Assembly (NCBI GenBank): GCA_022497155.1
Contig: MU385738.1
Span: 62,001 to 126,000 of the forward strand
Direction: 5' to 3'
Source of the DNA: Whalleya microplaca
Lineage: Eukaryota > Ascomycota > Sordariomycetes > Xylariales > Xylariaceae
DNA: 64,000 nucleotides
The notes below the pieces were generated by a model. It was not told the origin of the DNA and did no database searches. It was given only the letters and a program-made list of their open reading frames with translations. Shown here piece by piece: positions 11,111 to 21,944 of this stretch (position 1 is its first letter; each line of letters starts with the position of its first letter). The translations under genes were made by a program, and so were the position numbers.

Positions 11111-12610
11111 CTTTGCTGGTGGTTGTGTGTTGATATGGGTTAGTGAGGTAGATGTGTGTGGATGTGGGATGAGTGCTTGATGTTATGAGCGATGAGAGGT
11201 GGGGGAATAGGGGATGAGGGATGAGGGGGCGGATAAGGTAGGCAGGTAGAGGGGTAGGTAGGCGATGAATGGCTTGTATTGATGGAGTACTAGAGTCGTG
11301 GTCTATTTAGGTTATGGGATTATTTTCATTCCCTGGTGAAGCAAACTACCCTGACTGATTTAAATATAGAGCTTTGATGGTTAGTTATATAATGCATGAT
11401 GATGTCGATGTAGATGTGGTGGAAGTCAGTGGGCAATACAATGTGATACTTATCCAGTCAACTACAACACATCTGGTCGGCAAGCAGCTCATGCCTAAGT
11501 TTTGAAGGAGTGTCTATCTACGTGTGTTCGAGTAGTATCTATTAGATATACCTGAAGGACGGCTGTTGATAATTGCAATGAGGTTAGTGAATGGATGGAT
11601 GGGTCGACAAGTAGATAGGTAGGAGTTTCAAAGGCTACCTATGACTTGCGACTCAATCATCTATAACCCGAGATCATTGCGCCATGTGATGGTGGACGGT
11701 GGGATCTTGGGTATGTATTTGTACGTGTTGATTTATGAAGTCAGATTGACCAATATACGTAGGTCTATTGCTATAGAAGAGAAACGACTTAGTTTATATA
11801 GTAAGTACTCCCCAATATCTCCGTCTAGCTAGCCTAGCTATATGTCATAGTACTTCGACCAAAACAGCCCAGCTTCGCTGGTTCGCATATAGCTAAAAGA
11901 TATTCGATATTTTCTATAGAGTTACCGTAACACACTCTATGGCATTATCGCTTACTTACTGGGGGACAAGTAGCGCAGAGCATGAGCTATTTTCTTCAAC
12001 GAGGCGGTTCCCCGAGTTCGTTTTTGCAGGAGGAGCGGTATTCGATATGTACGGCTTCAAGAATGGTGACGACCCTCTACTTCTAGCTATTGTAATGAGT
12101 TCTACGCTCCTAGCTACCTGGAGGGAGAGCGACGTGTTGCGAACATCAATGAGAATAACGATTGAGCCAATGGAGTAACTGAAGTGACCATATTGAATTC
12201 GGAACTCACACCTTTCCCAATGCAATAATCGTTCCTGGGGATAAAATAAAGGGGCGGGGGGTTGAGGTGAATCAAAAGTCATAGCGAAAATGCACTAGCA
12301 CGGGAAGTGAAGGTAAATTAACGCATTCTCTGCGCTGATTATGGTTTGTCTGTTGGTGAGAAGTGACATCGGATATCATTTGGGAATACCAATCGAACCT
12401 GTGTTCAGTAACCTGGCTAGTTTGGTCCTTGGATGGCGTTGAGGTAAGGGAAGAATGTCTCTAGGTCATCCCTCTTGACAAACACGGGAGGGATACAACC
12501 ATCTTGAGCGGAAAGAAGTCGTGGCAAGTTCACGAGGCCTGCTGAGATGAAACCCGCTAATTGAATATGGTCTCAGACGTAACCATCAGTAATACCCAAA
12601 GACTGATTCG

Positions 12611-13658
12611 TTAGTGCTTTATGGTTAGATATGAAGATACCTTCGAAAGCAGATTGTCCCTTCTGGGACCTTGAATCTGTCGAAACGTGCTATCGTCCAT
12701 GAGGACGAGAAGCACTCGGGCAAAACTTTCAACGGCTTCGTAGAAATTCGATATACCCGACACGAGTCTTTGTACCGTCAATGAAACATGTGATGAGAGA
12801 CACAGGTGTCGCAAGATTTCCCTTGCCACGCACGACATCACCCAGCGGGAAGTAATATCCCTTCTCGTGTCGGCTGCCTGGATGGCGAAACGGCCCAAAT
12901 CAGACAATACCCGCCGTCGCATGCAGAAATGCTGGTGGCTGGAAATCGAGCGTTTTCAGCGCCCAGCCACCCATGGCTTGCTAAGGGCCGGCGGGCTTCG
13001 GTGAGACCTCAACGCCACGGTGAGGTAGATGTTGTCACCCAATGACGAAGACGGAGCCAATGGCGGTCTCCTACGAGACTAGCGCATCTTCCATAGAGAG
13101 CGCAGAATCCCGCTTTGGTGCGATGTTGACGATTTTGTTATTGACTGCCCTTCCTTGGTCGCTGTAGTACCCTTAGCGCCATTTACTTGCCTGCTTGCGG
13201 TGGTTGGCAAGAAAAGGGAATTCGTGTCTGTCATAGTCGCACCGTGTTTGTCTGTACGCAGTAGTGCAAATTTCCCAATGTTTCACTTATCGCGAGGCAC
13301 AACTATTATGCCTAGTTGCCATCTTGCCAAAGTGGACTTTGTTTCTCACCACCGTGGCGGGGAGGAGAGCTTTGCTGAAAAAGATCCTGGCAGTCATCGC
13401 GTAATAGAAGGCGTTGATATTCGTGCCAGAACAGGCTTTCTGGAGACTGTCACGCACGTACGGATTATATGTTCCCGATAAGCCCCGCAAGGCATGGTAG
13501 CTTTGGTCGAGCTCACGCAGAGATGGAGATCGGATCTTGGCTTCGAGACCCGCGTGAACGGATGCGAGCTGCAACCACCCCTGCATACATGTACTCATGT
13601 AGCCAGCTGAGAGGCTAAGGTCGTGTCCACGACAACTTCGTCGGCTGCATGAAGACAT
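12611..13658 (-). pseudogene. Possible decayed gene, product unknown
   Basis: Two minus-strand frames, 13658-13287 (123 codons) and 12922-12611 (103 codons), have a coding-like residue mix with alternating hydrophobic and charged positions, e.g. 'LRELDQSYHALRGLSGTYN' and 'NFYEAVESFARVLLVLMDD'. The DNA between them is GC-richer than its surroundings but is broken by stops in every frame I read. I could not find splice sites joining the pieces, and I recognise no domain. A degenerate gene is the best reading; chance open frames remain possible. Confidence 0.25.
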
Positions 13659-16600
13659 CAGGTTGCAGCAGGATGCCCCAGCCGGACAGGGCGAGCTGGT
13701 CGATCGATAATGCCAGGCTTTGTTACTTTCAAGACACCCAACCGTCCGTCTGTACGCTAGCTGTTGAGGCGGCGAGCTGTCAGTAATAAGTGATGCGCCT
13801 ACCGTAGTAAATCATGCTGCCGTCGAACAGTCTAATTGGACGGCAGCCATATTTGTGGATAGGCTTCTTGCGCTCTCTCGGCTTCGTGAATCTTGCTAGA
13901 ACCAACCGAGATATAGTGAGTTGTAATTAAAAAGATAGCATGCTGAACAGATACTCGGTAGAAATCATGGTAAGGGGACGTAGGCATATTCTAGGCGTCT
14001 GACCAGAGTCATAATCTTCAGATCCGACGTAAGCTTGTCCGCTTATTGTTCATGAGAAATTCTCGAAGCCGGGAAGTTTCTCTTGGCAATATCGTCGGAC
14101 CAGGAACGGGTCCGTAATTTTTCTCTCTCTCTTCTTCGTACGTAGTACTCTGTAGTCAAGGCAAGCCTGGCAAGGTGGAGAAGTCGAGGTATCGGAACCT
14201 TAAAGACGAACAGAAGTGCGGGGCACGCCTAATACCTACTAAGATAGCCGTTCTGGGTCAAGATATGACATCAGTTGTAATGACAATCAGCCATCCCCCA
14301 GCTGCATATTCCTTGCACCGTAGTTTTTGCTAAACAGAATGGCATAGGTCTAATTTAACTTCATGTCAATTTTTAGCTTGGCCTGGCTCCTGTCATCTGT
14401 CAACATGTTCGACTAAAAAAACTAGACACTTAAGATTAGACGATTGGCACACAGAGTTACATTCTTAAGTACGGAGTATATGTACGTATTGAATATTTCA
14501 ATATTCTTCCCAGACATGTACGCTACTAGTAGAAGTTTTTCAACTTATTTTACAATGACATAGGCGCCAAGGACGGCTGCAAGTGCTCGTCGATTCAATG
14601 TTAGCGTGTTTATACTACAGAATACCTAGGCACCCTGTAACGCACGCGCCACAGCACAACTTCTCAGCTGCACAGACAACTGGTAAAATAAATCCAACAC
14701 ACTGTTACTAACCAATGAAACTGCCAGAATGGCATGCCCTGCTATCCTTATGCAGTAATTGCCTTGGTTGGATCCCTGCTTTCTGTCGATCTATGCGTCT
14801 CCACGATAGGTACCCACTGCAAACACTCATCAAAAGCTTGGGGCCGTTTCTTGGTTTTCCTACTGTCAGGCCGATAACATCATGGGCCCGCACCATGTGC
14901 GACCTTCATGCCGTCTTCCGGGGGGCTATCAACCTATTGAACAGCTCTGTACCCTCTATAAGTCTGTATTGAGCAAAGCCTTCAATTCATTAGCAGGTAG
15001 GTAGTCAGTGTCATCGGCTGAGGCGGCATTGTAACCTGCTTGTGTCAAGTGGCTGGGATACAGAAGCTTCCAAGCAAGGTCAGGTTAGGTACAATGAAGA
15101 TAATATCGCCATCATCGTTCGATAACATCGCACTCAGATATACCTAATAGATATGTGTAGGATCATGCTAGGAAACATAATAATACATAGCCTGTATTAT
15201 ATAGCACCCGCATACGTGCATACATAGGTAAGGCCTTTAGTTCCACCGTTCATCACATCAGTGCTGTAGATAGTATGGAGAAATAGCAGGAGACTCAAGA
15301 ACGCCTGGAGTAATCATATGTGATACAGGCCATGAATTGCTTCCAGTAGTCGATGTTCACCTACATGGTGATACCTAGGCACTCCCAATTTCCTCGCGAT
15401 CCAATGCTTCCAACCGTAAAACATGACACCGGATGCAGTTCATAGAATCGCTAGCTCTCCTCGATTCGGCCAAAAGATCGGACTTTGATATCATATAGAC
15501 ATGATCTACGGATGCAGAAGAAGAAAATATGGCACGGACAAAAGACTCAAAGTCCTTGATGCACACGTGGGATAGTAGGTATGTTCCTCCGCTTAATTGC
15601 ATATCAACTGTCAGAAGTACCGTAGCTAGTGCTTGTTAGGTAGACTATTGAAGCTTTCCCCCATATTTTCCAGTCGATGATGAATGGCGGTAAGAGCCGT
15701 CAGGACCCGTTCCAAGTACCGTCCGTTGAAATGGCAGGCAAGGCGGGTCAACTAGGCTCCATACGTATGTATAATTCGTTACTATTGCGTATTAGTGCCA
15801 ACATTGATGGTCTACCTTGTATGTATCACAACCTAGCAACCTGATATCAACAAAAAAAATTGGTCGGTGAGCTGCGAGAATAGACAAAGCATACCTTGCA
15901 CATAGAACATTACAATGGGTACCTAGGCAGCTAGGCTGGGCTAGTTACATGCTTACTGCAACACCGACACTGCATGTATCTGTTAATTTCCTATGCACCA
16001 TGTACATGTACCTATTCTTTGAGCAGATCTTAGAACTGGGGATCGAAGGAAGAGTTCTACGGTACCTACGTACCCAAGCAAGCCAAGATACCCGACAGCC
16101 AGAGATGAAACTGCCAGACATGAAAGCTTGGACTGAATGTATGACCTAATAAGTGGATGGGAACGATTATTTAATTACCCATGGTTGCCTCTTTTGCTCG
16201 AATATCTCAACGCGTGCGTGCTTGCTTCCTGGTCGGATCTCTAATCATTTTCCTCTGCCACCTGCAAACAACAGCAACGACTCAGGTTGTCTTTGATCGG
16301 TTTCCCTCTCACCTTCGACGCGACGAAAACAGCTTCACCCCAGTACTGTTACGGCTCCTTTCGACTCGGTAAGTCTACTACTATATTATACAGGAAGTCC
16401 CATCTGGGAACACACCCTCAGAAAGCTTCTCCCTCCCTACCTGCCTACATACCTTACCTTGTGTCTTACACATATACACCATAGCAGCTCACCTTTTTCC
16501 TGTTGCCAACTAAACGTTTACCTTTCTACCCTTCTCCCGTCCTAATCCAATTGCCTACCTACCTAGGTAGCCTAATCACACGGAATCCCAAAGTGTGCCT

Positions 16601-17013
16601 TTGTTTTGTGTCCCAATTACACACCGCGGGACAGAATTACTTGGAGATTTGTGTGTGCTGCCTTCCTCATAACAAGTCCTGGACCTTCTGCCACAACACA
16701 ACATACACAAACACGTCGATTCTTCCTTCCTTCCTTCCTACCTCTTCGCCTGCCCAGTCCACCATGAAACAACTTGCCTTGTCTGATCCCCAGTTCCAAG
16801 CCCCATTTCTCTCCTCTTCCACCATTCTTCACACATCGACAGACCCAGCACCGCATCCATCTTCCACAAACATCACAACAACAAACACTCTCCATCCACG
16901 CATCTTCTCATTTTTGCACGCTTTTTGAGCATCCATTTTTACCACGATAACAATTCTTACACTTCTCTGCAGAATCCACCAATTGCGGCATTTCGACATT
17001 CTATATCGCCAAG

Positions 17014-18260
17014 ATGAAGACCTCTGTTACTATCATCATCAGCACTGTTGCTGCTCTTGTTGCCGCTCAGGAAACTACGGTTCCCGACGGTTTCCCCCCG
17101 TGTGGTGTAAGTTTTCAATTTCCTCGTTCGTGTCCCAGATCATTGGTCAACCTTATTTTCTCCCTAAGGGATGGTCTTCTCCATCTATTCACGTCACTTT
17201 AGTACCATCAGAGTCTATGTCATACCAACGTCACATTCAACAACTGCTAACTTCTAACTTCAGAAAAGCTGTATTGACGGCATGTTCAAGAAGAGCTCTG
17301 CCCTTGGCTGCCCAGGCAGCGATGCCAAGTGCCTCTGCACTAATCGAGACTTCATCTACGGAGTTAGAGACTGCGGTGCTCAGTCTTGTCAAAATAGTGA
17401 TGATGCTAAAACGACGCTGGACTGGGGTATCAGTCTATGTGCTAGTATGTCCACGCCTCCGACTTCCATTGGTATTGTGATGTTAACTTGCTGCTTTAGA
17501 TGCTGGTGTTCAAATCGGCGGTTACTCCGCAGCTGTAAGTTCAATTTGCCTTGCAGCCTCTTAACGTGGACTAACGACTCAATCACTAGAGCGATGCTCC
17601 CTCGGCAACTACTACCGTTGATATCGGTGGCACCACTTTGCCCCCTTCGAGCTCTGGAGTAAGAATCCTTGCAATTCAAGTCTGTACTAGTGATGGCTAA
17701 CAATAACATAGGGAGCAGGCAGCTCAGGCAGCTCAGGCAGCTCGGGAAGCTCAGGTGTCTCAGTCATCTCGCCCAGTGCGTCTGAGACCGTCGCTACTAC
17801 CACCAACAGTGATGGTTCTGTTGTCACGTCTACTTTCTCGGGTCCTGCCGGATCTGATTCTGGCACGGGTGGTGTTGCAATCCCTATCTCGACCGTGAGC
17901 AGTCCCACCACGTTCACTAGTGGCGATGCTACCATTACTTCCGATGCTGCTGTTAGCACTATCTTGTCAGTTGCCTCGGGAACAGAATCTTCTGCTGGTT
18001 CTGCATCTGTCACAACTGGCGTGACTGAATCGTCAATTGTCACCAACGGCTCAACCCTGGCGACCAGCATCACTACCACTGGAGAAGTGCCAAGCGAGAC
18101 AAGTGAGGGAAGCAGCGGTTCTTCTGAAGGAAGCAGCGGAACTGCAACTGCTGGAGGAAATAGCGAGAGCGCCTCCGCTACTTCAAACCCTGCTGCACAG
18201 CGTACCGCAGCTCCAGCCGGCCTGATTGGCGCTGCCGCCTTGGCGGCCCTGATGCTATAA
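17014..18260 (+). CDS. CFEM-domain secreted, GPI-anchored-type protein
   Basis: Five exons (17014-17106, 17264-17444, 17500-17534, 17590-17658, 17712-18260) splice to 308 aa. An N-terminal signal peptide ('MKTSVTIIISTVAALVAA') is followed by a CFEM domain with all eight cysteines (PPC, KSC, GC, KC, LC, DC, SC, LC). It includes 'DAKCLC', in which the Asp before the Cys pair is the heme-iron ligand of known CFEM proteins. The rest is a Ser/Thr/Gly-rich stalk with SGSSGSSG repeats and a hydrophobic tail 'LIGAAALAALML' preceded by small residues, as for GPI attachment. CFEM proteins act in heme or iron uptake, adhesion or host interaction; which applies here cannot be read from sequence. The gene stands alone between gene-poor tracts. 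Confidence 0.9.
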
Positions 18261-21200
18261 ATATCCCATCCTTGTGGATTGGGCTGGCTTTGGTGAATTG
18301 CAGAAAAGCCCACACTTCTGTTTACCATAAAGCCGAAATGTGGAAGTAGTGGAAGTAAGGAAGTAGGGAAGCAAGTCACATAATGCTATTAGTTGACTGG
18401 TGTATGGATGGGTTGCGAAGGTGGAGGTTTCCTTCGCTTAATGATGTGATGAATTCGAGGATTCAGGTGGTTTCTTTATGATGTATAAATGACTTTAGGT
18501 CTTGTTAGACCATTAATACTCGCATTTGATACCCATCCCTGGGCAGATGATCAGGCATCAGGCAATGGAGTTTGTCTTCTCGCTTCAGAGGACATTAATA
18601 CAGTTCCCTTAACTTATATCAATTGTATTTGTTTGTGATTTCATACTTTAAGTATTCATGGCATACCAGTAGATAGCTCCCGAGTTATCACGTAGACCTG
18701 TGTTAGACCAGAGCATTGAAGTTAATAGCCATTACTTGATTAGCTGGCCTACCCCCTTCCATTCTGACTCCATCCTAGTCAAAACAATTGAACACAGACC
18801 GCTGTATTTTCTTGTTCGCAACATTACATACGTTTTCAATTGATATACGCACTTGTCAAGATGTAAGCACATAACATTCGTCCTGCCAACCAACTAAGCA
18901 AAGCATAGGGGAAGTTTGTAGCTGGTTAGCTCTTATGGGAGAGGGAGGGGAGAGGGAGGGAAGGGTTTTTTTATAGGGGTTCAGAGTCCGGGATGGATAG
19001 GGATGCTGTGGACTACTTTTGGGTAGGCAGTGTTGTGTTCTGGGATATGAAGATGGGTTGAGAGTGGTGGTTATTTTGGGATAAGAGATGCGGGATGCGG
19101 GATGCGGGATGCTTGTTTGTCGTCGGTGGGATGTGTGTGGGAGGTTATGGTTTGGAGATTGGGGGGGGGGGGCGTGGTTGAGGGGGTGCGGTTGAGGGGG
19201 AGTGATTCTGGAGATGTGAGGTAAAGGTCAAGGGGGGTGTTTGGAGGGAGATGGGCTGGGGAGGTTGTTGAGGTTATTGTTAGGTAGGGAGGTAGGTAGG
19301 TAGGTAGGTCGGTATCGGTCATACTACCTTGGGTGCTTAGTATATGGTCTGCTAACGGCCATGAGCAATAGTGAGGTGTGGAATTTGGGAAGTGGGTATG
19401 AATCAGGTTAGATGTGGAAAGATACCCCAAGTTTGGTTTATTGTTGAGGTGTGTATGCTGTCCTGTGCATGCATCCGCAACTAGAATGCCAGATGTGCCC
19501 CTAACCTAGGCGTGAATATGACAACCTGGCCTGGGCTGACTTGAGAGCTACCTAGTTCGAGGGTCCGTAGGTGTCTGCTTCATTTTGGGATATGATATGA
19601 GTCTGGTGTACCGCTTTCCTCGTCTTCTAGTCCTTTATAAAACAATCATATGCTTGAGTGTGAGAGTTGACGAGTTATTGAGCCGATGTGCTCAACACGC
19701 GTATATAATGCGTTTAGTGTCTTAGGCTCGTCAGATATCTAGTGAATTTTTGCTTTGTTATATCGTTATATATCTCTTCAAAGGTGAATATGATGTGTCA
19801 TCTTGTGGATATTAAGTCTCTGTGTTTGAGGTCTTGTAGTGTATAAGATGGTAGAGTACTTCGCATTGATCTAGAGTCTTTGGTGAAATGTAGCAGCAGC
19901 AGAGTGAGAGTACCTCATCTGCATACTTTAGTTTCTCTTTCATTGATGAAGGCGTGCTGCGCTGTCTTGAGAACTATACCCACGAGCCTAAGCTCTCGGA
20001 TGACTCTAGTTCAGAAACATAGTTAGAGAGGCTCTCCAAGACCGACTGTTCTCAATCTTTCATGGTGTTCTCTATGAATGTGAACTGGGAACCGGTACTA
20101 GAATACACACAAGCAAGCACATACAGTTCCGATTCAATTAAGGTATCCCATCAGAGTCTCGTATAAATAACGCTAGTACTGACGTTTTTACTTCTAACTT
20201 CAGCTATATCCCCTTGATTACTTCCTGTGCAAATCCCCGACCTGTTGGAAGAAGGTCCAATGTCCGATTAACAGGTGAAGGGACTCAAAAGACGGTGAAT
20301 AATAGTTTACAAGGGAGGGGGTGTTCATGGGGGCTGTGCTTGCTATCAAGGACATGTACATGATGTTGAGAGTGAATCTGGCCGTCTTGCGCGCTCGGAT
20401 TTCTTGTAGTGTGGTGATGCGAGTATTCAATAAGATATATTAGCGGCTATCCGAGGGAAGTAACGGGGAGTCTCTTTCACTGGCTTTACCAAATGGACTA
20501 TCTCGTTGAGCTTACTGTATCTAAACCACGGACGATGATCAGAATCTATGTAAAACTCTCTAGACTGATATATTGTAGAAGTAGGGTTCCATGTAAAATC
20601 CCCTCTTTAGAAACAACACTTTATAGGTATAAGTACACTCTCAATATTAGGCGTTACCTCCACATATTGTTTAAGGTCATGACTTTCCCGAAAGTCTCTT
20701 CTCGGCTCTAGGCGTACGTACCTATGTCAATGATTGAAGGTAGCTGTTAGTGGAGGATCCTCCCCAACAGCTAGTATAAGAGTTATAGCTCATGACATAT
20801 CAAGTACCTTTAGATTGGAAACACATACATGTCAGCATATCCAGAATAGTGACGCCCGCCGGTCCCTGTCCCTGAAAGAGAGTAAACGATCAATCAATCA
20901 CTTGTATGAGCCACCTCAAACTACAGGAGACATCCCAAAGCAAGCTTTCGTCCTAATCCAGGCAACTGTAACTATCCTAGACAGTAAGGAACCTCAGCTC
21001 GGTGTCGGAGTTCGCGAGGCGCGCCACGTTGTGGAAGAAGGCGACCAGCGACCGTTGCAGTACGCCTTCCCCTGGGTCGGTGATGAACTTGTCGTACATA
21101 TATCACTGGCAGATGTAGCCGGGAAAGATGGAGATGAGATGCTTACCTTATCTGCATGTATGTGAGACTGGATTCCATCCGTGATTATAACAGAAGTGGT

Positions 21201-21944
21201 AGGGATACCTTCAAGATCTGTGTCTAAGATTAGAAGCTATGTATCAGGTTGCCAGTAATAGTGTTAGATTAACACCTCAAAATACATTCAATCTTGACCG
21301 TACATTTGTATTTCGCTAAGACAGACCTCCGTGACTAATACTAGCTTAACATCATACCTTCTACTGATAATAAGTAAGAGTGAAAGGGTAAATAGAGTGT
21401 ATCAAAAGAGCCACTTCCGATATCATTTATTTCGCATAGTCAAACTACATAAATCTATGGAGTAATATTCTGGACTTATTGCGAATAGTGGTCGTATACT
21501 ATGTCCAATCTAGTTTAGTAGTCGATGGGTACCTAGCCTAGATATGGGTGTAGCTAACCAAGGACATAACGCACTTAAACCTCATACCTACCTAAGGCAG
21601 GTATTCTGACAAATAAAAACAGATATAGATAGTATGTTACTTTTAAATCATGAGACATCGCAGCGACAAGCTCTTTCTAACAATTCTTACTAATTATAGG
21701 GGAGGCGAGTAAGCATTGCGGGGTAAGTTCCCTCTGTTAAGTTCGTTTTGGCATCGTATGTCATTCAGGTCGTGGATCGCCTGACGTTTCTTCCATGCTA
21801 CTATATAATAGTTAGATGTGCTAACTAAATACGTCTAGTCTAACAATTGACTGAGATATTAAATTGGTAGAATTTGCGTTCGACATCGCTATTGCAGCTG
21901 CTACACTTTCACTAGAGTGAACCCCTAAAACACGAACCCCAAAA
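18261..21944. other. Gene-poor AT-rich region
   Basis: 3.7 kb without an intact gene. A GT/GA-rich low-complexity stretch lies at about 18.9-19.4 kb, with a TAGG repeat near 19285-19310. A short GC-rich coding-like relic sits at 20992-21105 (-). The right end is the promoter of the nitrilase gene. Confidence 0.6.
20992..21105 (-). pseudogene. Short gene relic, product unknown
   Basis: Reading the minus strand, about 37 codons beginning 'MYDKFITDPGEGVLQ' and including 'SLVAFFHNVARLAN' have clear codon structure and are much GC-richer than the surrounding desert. A stop follows immediately, and a TGA lies just upstream. A GTAAGC...CAG pair directly upstream could be an old intron. I read this as a surviving exon fragment of a decayed gene. 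The family is not recognised. Confidence 0.3.

Larger units (their letters stand above)
10412..17013. other. Gene-poor region
   Basis: Between RNR1 and the CFEM gene I find no convincing intact gene in 6.6 kb. The region holds a GT microsatellite plus poly-G/poly-C block near 10.9-11.1 kb, a possible decayed gene at 12.6-13.7 kb (-), and AT-rich DNA elsewhere. A minus-strand frame at 15375-15602 could be another fragment but has no recognisable motif. 16.4-17.0 kb is CT-rich and probably the leader of the CFEM gene. Confidence 0.6.

Noticed and set aside
10792..11180. Three long frames encoding poly-Gly/poly-Pro
   Set aside because: They are translations of the poly-G/poly-C tract and have no non-repetitive coding content.
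16503..16928. 141-codon frame before the CFEM gene
   Set aside because: CT-rich leader sequence with Ser/Thr/Pro-biased translation and no motif; more likely 5' untranslated region.
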